Shown: in pieces, positions 1 to 7,562 of the stretch
Layout: every line of letters begins with the position of its first letter
Position numbering within the stretch: the first letter of the stretch is position 1
NCBI RefSeq assembly: GCF_037996825.1
Contig: NZ_JBBNAC010000001.1
Coordinates: forward strand, 2,418,001-2,482,000
DNA length: 64,000 nt
Source: Bdellovibrio sp. BCCA
GTDB taxonomy: Bacteria; Bdellovibrionota; Bdellovibrionia; Bdellovibrionales; Bdellovibrionaceae
Direction: 5' to 3'
Program-made: the position numbers and the translations under genes
Notes under the pieces: generated by a model
The model's database searches: none
Seen by the model: the letters and a program-made list of their open reading frames with translations, nothing else
Told to the model about the DNA's origin: nothing

Positions 1-10
1 GGCAAATAAA

Positions 11-343
11 ATGAAATCACTTACTAAAAAAATCGTTCAAACTTTAACTTTCGCACTTCTTGCTTTACCGACAATTGGCCACGCCTCAATGCGCGTTTAT
101 AATAACACTCAACACGTTGTCAAATTTGCGATCTATCAAGGCTCGGAAGGCAATACGCTTCAAAGCATTGTTGTTCCCGCTAACACGCAAAGAACGCTTT
201 CTTTGGCGAGACAATACAAAATTGTTGTTGTAGTCGACGGCGTGACTTTAGACCCTGTGGTTACTGCAAATCCAAATACGAACTTCAGAGTGATCTCAAC
301 TGTTGACCGCGACGGCAACGAAGGTTTCGAAGTACAGTTCTAA
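11..343 (+). CDS. small secreted protein of unknown function
   Basis: A 110-residue protein starting at the ATG at 11. Residues 1-25 form a clear Sec signal peptide: a Lys-rich start, a hydrophobic core, and a likely cut after GHA. The mature part is about 85 residues, has no cysteines and is rich in Val, Asn and Thr in an alternating pattern that suggests beta strands. I do not recognise a family. The product is probably periplasmic or released. The window begins just upstream, so its promoter and operon cannot be judged. It converges on the next gene with an 8-base gap. Confidence 0.75.
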   Translation: MKSLTKKIVQTLTFALLALPTIGHASMRVYNNTQHVVKFAIYQGSEGNTLQSIVVPANTQRTLSLARQYKIVVVVDGVTLDPVVTANPNTNFRVISTVDRDGNEGFEVQF

Positions 344-351
344 ACGGTCAC

Positions 352-1140
352 TTACTTTTTTTTGCTGCTGCTGTCTTGAAGGTGCTCAAGATAGAAGTCA
401 ATGTGGCGATTCGCCTCTTCAAAAGAACTAACTTTATTGAATACCTTCAAAAGAGCCTCGTGATCGGGGCTCTTTTTTAATGCCAATCCATATTCTGTGA
501 CAGTGATAAACTTGGGATTGATCTGCAGAGCTTCTCGAAAAGATTGCAGTTTAGGCTCCACCCACATTTGATATTTGAAAACCGTCGCATCCATGGTTAT
601 GAAATCGATTCTTTTGTTGGCAAGCTTCAACAAATTGTTCAGATCAGTCGAGGCGTTTTCGACTTTGAGTTTATTTGTTTCTGCCAGCTCTTTAATTCCA
701 GGACGAAGTTCGACTCCTGTCACATTACCCATCGTGAACTTGCTCAAATCTTCGATCTTATCCCACGTGATGGGATTTTGTTTTCTTTCAACAATCACCC
801 ACTTAGCCCGATAGATGGGTTTTGAGTAAAGAAAATCCGCTAGATCTTTAGCCGCGTATGGAAATATCCCGCCTACACTCGCATCCGAACGCGCGATGAC
901 CTTCGCTCGCTCCCATGGCGCAAAGCGAACTTCAAGATCGTAGCCCGCTTTTTTTAACAATTTTCTGAGAGCGAAAATTCCAGCACCCTGATCTTTCATA
1001 CTTTCAGATAAAAACGGAGGAGACTCCGTGGACATCAAAACTATTTTTTTGGACTTTGTTTTTGCATTCAGCGAGAGCGGTAGAGATATTACTCCGGATA
1101 AAAGAAATACGCTAAGAATTCCCCAGAGAGAAGTACGCAT
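352..1140 (-). CDS. periplasmic solute-binding protein, SBP_bac_3 type
   Basis: 262 residues with an N-terminal signal peptide (about residues 1-26, hydrophobic core then a cut near LNA). The rest has the look of family 3 extracellular solute-binding proteins: an early ESPPFLSE segment, a middle APWERA segment typical of the amino-acid-binding or YckB-like branch, and alternating alpha/beta lobes. No permease or ATPase gene lies beside it, so it may serve a transporter encoded elsewhere or act as a sensory binding protein. The ligand cannot be inferred. The start is the ATG at 1140. Confidence 0.8.
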   Translation of the reverse strand: MRTSLWGILSVFLLSGVISLPLSLNAKTKSKKIVLMSTESPPFLSESMKDQGAGIFALRKLLKKAGYDLEVRFAPWERAKVIARSDASVGGIFPYAAKDLADFLYSKPIYRAKWVIVERKQNPITWDKIEDLSKFTMGNVTGVELRPGIKELAETNKLKVENASTDLNNLLKLANKRIDFITMDATVFKYQMWVEPKLQSFREALQINPKFITVTEYGLALKKSPDHEALLKVFNKVSSFEEANRHIDFYLEHLQDSSSKKK

Positions 1141-1191
1141 ACTTCTCTTATACTAACCGTATTTGGAAAATATGGAATAGGTTTATGATTT

Positions 1192-2511
1192 TTAATTTTT
1201 TCGGCAGAATAGAACGGCGACGTTTTTAGGACGTGTTTCTGCACCGCCAGTACTGCTTAACACACCTGTTATCGTGCTTTTGTCGTATCCCGTGACTTGG
1301 GTCGATCCATCTAAGTCTCCGTCAGCACCTGACGTGCCGGAAACAAAGTATCCATTGGGTGAATGCGTGTGGCTTTTAAAATCGTCCACTTGTACGCTTC
1401 CGGGAGCACGGGTCCCGCTCGGATCGTTACCAGCACCGTTGTCGATCCCACGAAGAAACCGACCTCGGGCGGCTGTGTACTCGGTCCAACCGGAAGGGCA
1501 GCTTGTTAAATCAAATGCCATGACCGCGCCGGTGGGTATACTGCTCGATCCAGTGAAAGATTGCCAAGCGATGCCATCACAAAACTCCATAATTTTCAGA
1601 GTTGAATTATAGCGCTGTGAACCTTCTTGGCTGGCAGTACACGCTGTCATGGACCCCAGCTTGATACCGCCGACAACCTCAAGGGTGGCTGCCGGATTGG
1701 TTGTGCCGATGCCGATATTTCCTCCGGTAAGGATGGTCATTTTAGTGGTTCCGCCGGTTTCAAAATTTAAAGCATAAGCATCATTTGTACCTAAAGTGGC
1801 GGCTCCAGAAAAACTGTTTCCGCCATTAGCAAAAATATTTGAAGCCGAATAATTTGTACATCCCATCACTCCCCCGCTGTCGAATGTCATCAACTGTCCT
1901 ACCGCACAGGTAAATGTTGTAACCGCAGCTCCTGTGCCATCACTGGCAAGAAGACGGCTGGCGGTCAGAGACGTTACACCTGTCCCCCCCTTGCTCACAG
2001 GAACTGTCGGAAGTTGGGATGCAGATAGCGCAATTGTCTGACACAAAAATTTTCCAGAAACAGAACTCCAGTAAGGAGTCTCGTGAGCCGCACAATTGGC
2101 ACTACCAACAGCGGTATTAAATGCAGAGATGGTATGGTAGGTATCCAGTGTGGAGTTTAAATTTGTAACGTCATTCATTCCAATGGCAGCCGCCAACCAC
2201 TGAGTTCCGTCATACTTGAGGAATTGATCAGTTACAGGAGTTGTATTTGAAACTGCAACACCCTGAAGTTTTAGAACCGCAGGGTTCGGATAACTTCCGC
2301 CTAAATCTCCACCAGCACTGCCCGTTGGCGCACGTGAATCTGTAAAACGAGAATCATTCCCCGCAGCCACAGTTCCCGCCGAGGTTCCCACATTGAGGGT
2401 CAATTGAGGAGTCGAGTTTCCATTCGCGACGGAAATATAAGAATTCATCGAGGAAACTGAAGTCACCGTTCCTCCCAAAGCGCCACTCACCGGAATACAA
2501 GCTAAAGACAT
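1192..2511 (-). CDS. tail-collar-type surface protein, C-terminal fragment
   Basis: 439 residues of low-complexity Gly/Ser/Thr/Ala sequence with repeated GGDLGGSYPNP- and FLKYDGTQW-like units. It ends in a tail-collar-like module (TGAVMAFDLTSCPSGW, then GRFLRG, then ETRPKNVAVLFCRKN). Such modules occur in phage tail fibres and in cell-surface fibres of predatory bacteria. The reading frame continues upstream of this ATG (…NQFLTWDG) and runs into sequence that belongs to the other fragment in a different frame. The ATG is therefore internal, and this is probably the distal part of a broken gene. No other phage genes are nearby. Confidence 0.6.
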   Translation of the reverse strand: MSLACIPVSGALGGTVTSVSSMNSYISVANGNSTPQLTLNVGTSAGTVAAGNDSRFTDSRAPTGSAGGDLGGSYPNPAVLKLQGVAVSNTTPVTDQFLKYDGTQWLAAAIGMNDVTNLNSTLDTYHTISAFNTAVGSANCAAHETPYWSSVSGKFLCQTIALSASQLPTVPVSKGGTGVTSLTASRLLASDGTGAAVTTFTCAVGQLMTFDSGGVMGCTNYSASNIFANGGNSFSGAATLGTNDAYALNFETGGTTKMTILTGGNIGIGTTNPAATLEVVGGIKLGSMTACTASQEGSQRYNSTLKIMEFCDGIAWQSFTGSSSIPTGAVMAFDLTSCPSGWTEYTAARGRFLRGIDNGAGNDPSGTRAPGSVQVDDFKSHTHSPNGYFVSGTSGADGDLDGSTQVTGYDKSTITGVLSSTGGAETRPKNVAVLFCRKN

Positions 2512-2522
2512 CCCATCCCAAG

Positions 2523-2855
2523 TTAAAAACTGGTTTGAGTTACTAGTCCTGAGATGTACTGAACGGAACCCGAACCAATAGGAACATCAAAAACTCCTCC
2601 AGAGTTTGTCATGTTGTAACCGTCGATTTGCTCTTGATAAATCAGGCAGCTCCCGCTCGGATCCAGAATCCTAAAAACAAAGGAGACGTTGCCGTTTTCA
2701 AAAGGTGTTTTGTCAGATTTAAGAATGCGGCCTTGGAAAGTAAGAGAGCTGGAGCTTGCCGAAATGCTTGCGGCCTCCGTGGTTGAAACACAAAACAATA
2801 GTAAAGTTATTTGCTTTAAAGCCCTAGGAAAGGATAGACATCGGGCTAAATGCAT
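2523..2855 (-). CDS. tail-collar-type surface protein, N-terminal fragment
   Basis: 110 residues: a hydrophobic export signal (about residues 12-29, ending TTEAAS), then a conserved opening module with LTFQGRILKSDKTP, SFVFRILDPSGSC and NSGGVFDVPIGSG. The frame stops 12 bases before the start assigned to the downstream fragment, which lies in another frame. As I recall related proteins, this opening module is followed by roughly 100 residues before the FLTWDG motif. Here FLTWDG follows almost at once, so a deletion with a frame change is likely. A good ribosome-binding site (GGGGGAC) precedes the ATG at 2855. Confidence 0.55.
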   Translation of the reverse strand: MHLARCLSFPRALKQITLLLFCVSTTEAASISASSSSLTFQGRILKSDKTPFENGNVSFVFRILDPSGSCLIYQEQIDGYNMTNSGGVFDVPIGSGSVQYISGLVTQTSF

Positions 2856-2894
2856 ATGTCCCCCAGTGAAACGTTCCAGAATTCCCTATAGATA

Positions 2895-2902
2895 TTATCG
2901 GA
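2895..2902 (-). promoter_or_regulatory. possible sigma-28-like -10 element
   Basis: On the minus strand TCCGATAA sits about 40 bases ahead of the surface-protein start at 2855, matching seven of eight bases of the flagellar sigma consensus GCCGATAA. I see no good TAAA-type -35 at the right distance, so this is only suggestive. Confidence 0.22.
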
Positions 2903-2958
2903 TTCAAAGGGGCACACCTAAAGTGAGAAACCAAAGTCGCACCTTAAAATGGTGTAAT

Positions 2959-3324
2959 TTAGACGGACTTGGATTCAACACCAAACGGGCACGTTGACTG
3001 CAGAATTTCGCGAACATTTTTTTGAAACTTTTTTATTAAGGCAACTCGTTCGTCTAAGGCATCGAGTTTTTTAGTAAGTTCCGAACGGAGCTTATCTTTA
3101 GTTAAAGCTCCTTGCTGGAGAGCTCTTGCTAGCGATTGAATTTCTTTAAGGGTAAATCCTAAATCTTTGGCCTGTAACACCAAAAGAAGAAGTCCTTCAG
3201 ATTCAGGAGGGAAATCACGGTAATTAGAGTCTCCCCTTTTAGCTCGAATAATTCCCATTGTTTCATAATAGCGCACTTTTGAGACGGACAATCCCACTTT
3301 TTTTGCTAATTCGCCAATTTTCAT
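2959..3324 (-). CDS. MerR-family transcriptional regulator
   Basis: 121 residues with the MerR winged-helix N-terminus (MKIGELAKKVGLSVSKVRYY, residues 1-20), the YRDF wing segment near residue 36 and the long dimerisation helix (about residues 75-110). The short C-terminus carries a single Cys in the STCPFG stretch, so a multi-cysteine metal site as in CueR or MerR is not evident. It is divergent from the membrane-protein gene at 3373, with the shared promoter region only about 50 bp long. That is the usual layout for a MerR protein controlling its neighbour. Confidence 0.88.
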   Translation of the reverse strand: MKIGELAKKVGLSVSKVRYYETMGIIRAKRGDSNYRDFPPESEGLLLLVLQAKDLGFTLKEIQSLARALQQGALTKDKLRSELTKKLDALDERVALIKKFQKNVREILQSTCPFGVESKSV

Positions 3325-3334
3325 AATTTTCCTC

Positions 3335-3366
3335 TTGAGTCTAAAGTATACATGAAGGTTTACAGT
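3335..3366 (+). promoter_or_regulatory. MerR-type promoter with long spacer
   Basis: TTGAGT (3335-3340) and TACAGT (3361-3366) are separated by 20 bases. MerR-activated promoters characteristically have over-long 19-20 bp spacers containing the operator. The spacer has only a weak dyad. Transcription would start close to 3373, which is the A of the likely start codon of the downstream gene. Confidence 0.4.
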
Positions 3367-3372
3367 AACAGT

Positions 3373-3756
3373 ATGGAATCAAAAAGATATAAAAAAATAG
3401 TTCAAGCCAGCGCACTCTATGACTTAATTGTGTCAGCCCCCTTTGCAACACCCTGGACATTCAAATGGCTGCATCATGGATTAGGACATTTCGTTACGCT
3501 TCCGGAATATCAACCTATGCATATATTGTTTGCTAACCTAATGGGAAGCGTCGTTGTTGTTTGGTCGACCTTGCGTCTTCGTCAGTATAACGAGATTTTT
3601 GGTTTATATGACGGAATAGCTCGCCTGTTATTCTTTACATGGCAAATGTATTATTTCATAGGATTTCAAGCTCCTTGGATCGTTGGAGTTTTTGCCATAT
3701 TTGAAATTACCTTTGGAATTTTACAGTTGGGTTTTAGAAAAAATCTCAAGACTTAA
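3373..3756 (+). CDS. small integral membrane protein, MerR-divergent
   Basis: 127 residues from the ATG at 3373. An earlier ATG at 3352 lies inside the promoter spacer. Four hydrophobic stretches are visible, roughly residues 10-25, 48-65, 78-95 and 100-118, with many aromatic residues. I do not recognise the family; a DoxX-like or similar four-helix membrane protein is possible. No Shine-Dalgarno sequence precedes the start, which fits a leaderless transcript. It overlaps the truncated-haemoglobin gene by four bases at the 3' end (shared TTAA). The divergent MerR gene is its likely regulator. Confidence 0.7.
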   Translation: MESKRYKKIVQASALYDLIVSAPFATPWTFKWLHHGLGHFVTLPEYQPMHILFANLMGSVVVVWSTLRLRQYNEIFGLYDGIARLLFFTWQMYYFIGFQAPWIVGVFAIFEITFGILQLGFRKNLKT

Positions 3757-4130
3757 TTCGGATCCAGCAAACTCAAATTAATCATAAAGTTCCGCGCAAT
3801 ACGCATGGCGCGCTCTTTGGCTTCACTGGCTTTTAAGCCGATGAAATGTTCGTCCACGGTTTCTGTGAACAGACGAAGCCAACGTTCGAAGTGGCCGAAC
3901 TGCAAATTAAGTTTCATGTGTGGAGGAAAGGGACGACCACGATAAGTGTCGTCGCCTAACAATAAATCCGACCAAAAATTATATAATTTTGGAAGATGCT
4001 CATCCCAATCTACTTTCGCGACATCGTTGAAAATCGGCCCGATCAAAGTGTCTTTGCGAACTTTGGCGTAAAAGCTATCCACGAGTAATTGAATATCTTC
4101 TCTTGTTTCAATCGGTTTACGTTTTTCCAT
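3753..4130 (-). CDS. group III truncated haemoglobin
   Basis: 125 residues with the group III globin pattern: FYAKVRKD (B helix, Tyr21 at or near B10), LGPIFND, YNFWSDLLLG (E-helix Trp53), then PFPPHMKL with His71 as predicted proximal haem ligand, and HFERWLRLF. These globins bind O2, NO or peroxide. Here the gene lies just downstream of oxyR on the same strand, although a terminator separates the two. The context points to oxidative or nitrosative stress. Confidence 0.88.
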   Translation of the reverse strand: MEKRKPIETREDIQLLVDSFYAKVRKDTLIGPIFNDVAKVDWDEHLPKLYNFWSDLLLGDDTYRGRPFPPHMKLNLQFGHFERWLRLFTETVDEHFIGLKASEAKERAMRIARNFMINLSLLDPN

Positions 4131-4161
4131 TTCAATAATCCTTATTTATCGCGCCGCAATT

Positions 4162-4181
4162 CAAAAAGGTACGCCGTACCT
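4162..4181 (-). terminator. rho-independent terminator after oxyR
   Basis: Read on the minus strand, AGGTAC-GGC-GTACCT is followed by TTTT. This is a compact 6-bp stem with a 3-base loop and a T-run, two bases beyond the oxyR stop codon. It should limit read-through into the haemoglobin gene. Confidence 0.7.
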
Positions 4182-4182
4182 C

Positions 4183-5145
4183 TTAGGCGATTGGCAAGAC
4201 ATCCAGATCTTTTGGACGAATCTTGCGGAGTTCTTCGGGGATTGATTTTAGAATCGCCTCCCCTAGGCTTTCTATCAATTCGCTTTTGTAGTGTTCGCGG
4301 CGATAGACTAAACCAATTTCCCTGGCAGGAATTGGTCGTTCGAATTGTACAACCTGACTATGCTCCCCGATTTGTTCGGTGGCAAGGTGTGGAAGCAAAG
4401 TGTACCCCCCGTAGAGATCCACAAGATTCTTAAGGGTCTCTAAGCTTCCGCTTTCAAATTTATATTTGCGATGCACACCGCTTTTATTTTTCTTAATAGA
4501 ACAAAGATCTAAAACTTGATTGCGCAAGCAATGACCTTCTTCTAGGAGCCACACGTCTTCCATACGAAGACTTTGATATTTCACCTTTTTAGACTGTGCA
4601 TATTCGTGATCCTTATCGCATAAGACATAAAATGGTTCGTAATAAAGAGGAAATTCAAACATCTTCGCCACTTGTGTTGGCGTCGCCAAAATTCCGACAT
4701 CAATTTCGTCGTCATCCAAAGCTTTTAAAATTTGATCGGTCTGCAATTCTTTGATGTTGAGTTCTACTTCAGGGAAAAGTTCTTCACACATCGGAAGAAG
4801 TCGCGGCAATAAATAAGGAGCTACTGTTGGGATCACTCCCACAACGAGCGAGCCTTGTTTTGCGCCTTTTTTTTCTTGCTGGATCAGATTCTCAATTTTT
4901 CTGGCCTCAAAAAGGACCGTCTGCATTTGAGATATCAACTTTTTTCCCATGTGTGTCAGAAGGATCGGCTTTTTAGAGCGGTCAAAAATCACCACACCTA
5001 AGTCCTCTTCCAACTTCTGAATTTGCATGCTTAAAGTCGGTTGCGTTACAAAACAAGCCTCTGCCGCCTTAGCAAAATGCCCATATTTATGGACTGCCAT
5101 CACATATTCGAGCTGCGTCAAAGAAAAGTTCACTTTTGGGGTCAT
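4183..5145 (-). CDS. oxyR: OxyR, peroxide-sensing LysR-type regulator
   Basis: 320 residues. The N-terminal LysR helix-turn-helix is clear (FAKAAEACFVTQPTLSMQIQ, residues 24-43), followed by the substrate-binding-like effector domain. The diagnostic redox pair is present: GHCLRNQVLDLC gives Cys206 and Cys215, matching the Cys199/Cys208 disulphide switch of E. coli OxyR. The gene is divergent from ahpC with a 200-bp gap that carries an OxyR-like operator. On peroxide oxidation it should activate ahpC and ahpF and may autoregulate. Confidence 0.95.
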   Translation of the reverse strand: MTPKVNFSLTQLEYVMAVHKYGHFAKAAEACFVTQPTLSMQIQKLEEDLGVVIFDRSKKPILLTHMGKKLISQMQTVLFEARKIENLIQQEKKGAKQGSLVVGVIPTVAPYLLPRLLPMCEELFPEVELNIKELQTDQILKALDDDEIDVGILATPTQVAKMFEFPLYYEPFYVLCDKDHEYAQSKKVKYQSLRMEDVWLLEEGHCLRNQVLDLCSIKKNKSGVHRKYKFESGSLETLKNLVDLYGGYTLLPHLATEQIGEHSQVVQFERPIPAREIGLVYRREHYKSELIESLGEAILKSIPEELRKIRPKDLDVLPIA

Positions 5146-5177
5146 AGAATTGCTCCTATATTAGGCATTATGCCGTA

Positions 5178-5214
5178 ATAGACAAAATCTATCAATCCAT
5201 ATTTATAATCGATT
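5178..5214. promoter_or_regulatory. OxyR binding site between oxyR and ahpC
   Basis: ATAG-N7-CTAT at 5178-5192 is an exact half of the OxyR consensus (ATAG N7 CTAT, repeated after N7). The second half (TATT-N7-GATT, about 5200-5214) is degenerate. It lies directly upstream of the proposed ahpC -35 box and within 35 bp of the oxyR start, so it can serve activation of ahpC and autoregulation of oxyR. Confidence 0.7.
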
Positions 5215-5242
5215 TCATTAAAAAAGGTTGATCCCCTACTAT
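5214..5242 (+). promoter_or_regulatory. proposed ahpC promoter
   Basis: TACTAT (5237-5242) is a fair -10 box. The matching -35 position (TTCATT, 5214-5219) is poor, as expected for an activator-dependent promoter whose OxyR site abuts it. The transcript would begin near 5249 and contain a small hairpin (ACTCCG/CGGAGT, 5306-5324) before the strong AAGGAG ribosome-binding site at 5335. Confidence 0.45.
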
Positions 5243-5345
5243 GAAAGACGAAAGATGTCCTCTGGTAACGAAGGCTATTAGAGGCCCTCATTTTTTTTAA
5301 CCACGACTCCGGCGAAATCGGAGTGCAACCATCTAAGGAGAAAAC

Positions 5346-5912
5346 ATGCAAACTCTTATCAACACGAAAGTGCCTGACTTTAAAGTTCAAGCTTTCCACC
5401 ACGGTGATTTCAAAACTGTGACTCAAAACGACCTTAAAGGTAAATGGGCGATTTTCTTTTTCTACCCAGCAGACTTCACATTCGTTTGCCCAACTGAATT
5501 GGGTGACATGGCTGACAAATATGCTGACTTCCAAAAATTGGGCGTAGAAGTTTACGGTGTTTCTACAGACACTCACTTCACTCACAAAGCATGGCATGAT
5601 GCTTCTGAAACAATCAAAAAAATCAAATACCCAATGTTGGCAGACCCTACATTCCAATTGACTCGCGCATTCGGTGTACACATTGAAGAAGAAGGTCTTG
5701 CTTACCGCGGTACTTTCTTGGTGAACCCAGAAGGCAAAATCGTATTGGCTGAAGTTCAAGACAACGGTATCGGCCGCAACGCTGATGAGTTGTACCGCAA
5801 AACTCAAGCAGCTCAATACATCGCTGCAAACCCAGGCGAAGTTTGCCCTGCTAAATGGACTCCAGGCAAAGCAACTTTGAAACCTGGTTTGGACCTTGTT
5901 GGTAAAATCTAA
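5346..5912 (+). CDS. ahpC: AhpC, alkyl hydroperoxide reductase peroxidase subunit
   Basis: 188-residue typical 2-Cys peroxiredoxin of the AhpC class. The peroxidatic Cys48 sits in ADFTFVCPTELGD and the resolving Cys167 in GEVCPAKW near the C-terminus. It reduces peroxides in the cytoplasm and is recycled by AhpF, encoded next. Strong Shine-Dalgarno at 5335. Codon choice is highly biased, which suggests high expression. A hairpin at 5928-5954 between ahpC and ahpF probably lowers read-through, so AhpC would exceed AhpF. A 224-codon frame open on the opposite strand is a by-product of this codon bias. Confidence 0.97.
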   Translation: MQTLINTKVPDFKVQAFHHGDFKTVTQNDLKGKWAIFFFYPADFTFVCPTELGDMADKYADFQKLGVEVYGVSTDTHFTHKAWHDASETIKKIKYPMLADPTFQLTRAFGVHIEEEGLAYRGTFLVNPEGKIVLAEVQDNGIGRNADELYRKTQAAQYIAANPGEVCPAKWTPGKATLKPGLDLVGKI

Positions 5913-5927
5913 TTTTTAGATTTTAAT

Positions 5928-5954
5928 AAGTCCCCGCAATTTCGGCGGGGACTT
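5928..5954 (+). terminator. attenuating hairpin between ahpC and ahpF
   Basis: AAGTCCCCGC and GCGGGGACTT form a perfect 10-bp stem with a 7-base loop. It is followed by a pyrimidine-rich stretch (CTCTCCCTT) rather than a pure T-run. It is best read as a partial terminator or 3' stabiliser for ahpC mRNA. Confidence 0.6.
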
Positions 5955-5993
5955 CTCTCCCTTAAGTCTCTCGATCTCTAGTTAGGAGGCGTT

Positions 5994-7562
5994 ATGTCAC
6001 TCGACTCTCAAATTAAAGAACAACTAACTTCCGTCTTCGGAAAACTTGAAAACACCGTAGAGCTTATCTATGAAAACAGCTCGCATGAAGATCAAAAAGA
6101 CCTGATCGAAATGCTTGAGGATGTGGCTAGCACTTCTTCTAAAATCGTTGTCAGCAAAAATGCTGCTGGCAATTCGCCCATGCCTCAGTTTCATATTGCC
6201 TACCAAGGCAAACCCACAGGAATTATTTTTAAAGGTATTCCTGGCGGACATGAATTTACTTCTTTGATCCTTGCTATCCTCAACACGGACGGCAAAGGAA
6301 AAGTTCTTGATGAAGTGATCGCCGATCGCGTGCGACGCTTAAAGAAAAACATCACAGTTCAATCATACATCTCATTAACTTGCGAAAACTGCCCTGATGT
6401 TGTGCAAGCTTTGAATCAGTTTGCTTTAGTTCACGGAAGCCTTCGTCATGAAATTATTGACGGTGGCTACGTACAAGACGACGTGAAAGCTCTTGGCATC
6501 CAAGGTGTTCCTTCTTTGGTTGCTAACGCAAAAATGTTTCACTCAGGTCGTATTTCTCTTTTAGATTTATTAGCGAAACTTGAATCTACATTCGGTGTCG
6601 ATGAAACAGCGGCTCCAGCTGAGCCTGTGAATAAAAACTTAGGTCATTTTGAAGTTCTTGTCGTGGGCGGTGGCCCTGCAGGCGCTTCGGCTGCGATCTA
6701 CAGTGTTCGTAAGGGGTTAAGCACGGCTATGATCACAGAAAAAATCGGTGGTCAGGTGCAAGAAACCAAAGGCATTGAGAACTTAATCTCTGTGACTTAC
6801 ACAGAAGGTCCTCAATTGGCGGCACAGTTGAATCAACACGTGGCAAGTTACCCAATCAAAGTTTTTGAAAATCGCCGTGTTAAAAAGATCCGTACCGAAG
6901 GCGGACTAAAAGCCATTGAACTTGAAAGTGGAGAACACCTCACTGCCGATTCGATCATTGTCACAACAGGCGCTAAATGGCGTGAACTCGGTGTTGAAGG
7001 TGAAAAAGAATATTTGGGCCGTGGAGTTGCTTACTGCCCTCACTGTGATGGACCTTTCTATAAAGGTAAAAAAGTAGCTGTGATCGGCGGAGGAAACTCT
7101 GGCGTTGAAGCGGCGATTGACCTTGCAGGTATCGTGCGTGAAGTGGTTGTGTTTGAATATAACGATCAATTGAAAGCCGACAAAATCTTGGTAGATAAAC
7201 TTAAATCATTGCCAAATGTTTCTATTATCACGAGTGCAAAAACTGAAAAGATCACAGGCGATGGAAGCAAAGTAACTCAGCTTGAATACGTGGACCGTTC
7301 GGTCAACAAACCAGAGAAAATCGATCTTGATGGTATCTTCGTACAAATCGGTCTTGTTCCCAACAGTCAGTTCTTAAAAGACACTGTGGAGCTAACTAAG
7401 TTTGGCGAAATCGTTGTCGATGAAAAAGGTCGCACATCCCTGCCAGGCATTTACGCTGCCGGAGACGTAACAACGACTCCTTACAAGCAGATCGTGATTG
7501 CTATGGGTGAAGGTGCAAAAGCGGCTCTGGCCTCTTTTGAAGACCGCATGTACAAACACTAG
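5994..7562 (+). CDS. ahpF: AhpF, alkyl hydroperoxide reductase flavoprotein subunit
   Basis: 522 residues, the normal AhpF length. The N-terminal double-thioredoxin-fold domain carries Cys130 and Cys133 (CENCPDV). The FAD motif VVGGGPAG ends at residue 230, the thioredoxin-reductase-type redox pair is Cys348/Cys351 (CPHCDGP), and the pyridine-nucleotide motif VIGGGNSG follows near residue 365. It passes electrons from NAD(P)H to AhpC. AGGAGG lies just ahead of the ATG at 5994. The gene converges on the Cache-HAMP gene, sharing a palindromic CTAG as stop codon for both. Confidence 0.96.
   Translation: MSLDSQIKEQLTSVFGKLENTVELIYENSSHEDQKDLIEMLEDVASTSSKIVVSKNAAGNSPMPQFHIAYQGKPTGIIFKGIPGGHEFTSLILAILNTDGKGKVLDEVIADRVRRLKKNITVQSYISLTCENCPDVVQALNQFALVHGSLRHEIIDGGYVQDDVKALGIQGVPSLVANAKMFHSGRISLLDLLAKLESTFGVDETAAPAEPVNKNLGHFEVLVVGGGPAGASAAIYSVRKGLSTAMITEKIGGQVQETKGIENLISVTYTEGPQLAAQLNQHVASYPIKVFENRRVKKIRTEGGLKAIELESGEHLTADSIIVTTGAKWRELGVEGEKEYLGRGVAYCPHCDGPFYKGKKVAVIGGGNSGVEAAIDLAGIVREVVVFEYNDQLKADKILVDKLKSLPNVSIITSAKTEKITGDGSKVTQLEYVDRSVNKPEKIDLDGIFVQIGLVPNSQFLKDTVELTKFGEIVVDEKGRTSLPGIYAAGDVTTTPYKQIVIAMGEGAKAALASFEDRMYKH

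Noticed and set aside
1192-2855. prophage tail region
   Set aside because: No head, tail-tube, lysis, integrase or terminase gene lies nearby; the neighbours are ordinary bacterial genes.
5142-5816. 224-codon open frame antisense to ahpC
   Set aside because: It mirrors the strongly biased codon use of ahpC, runs through the oxyR operator and has no ribosome-binding site or recognisable domain.
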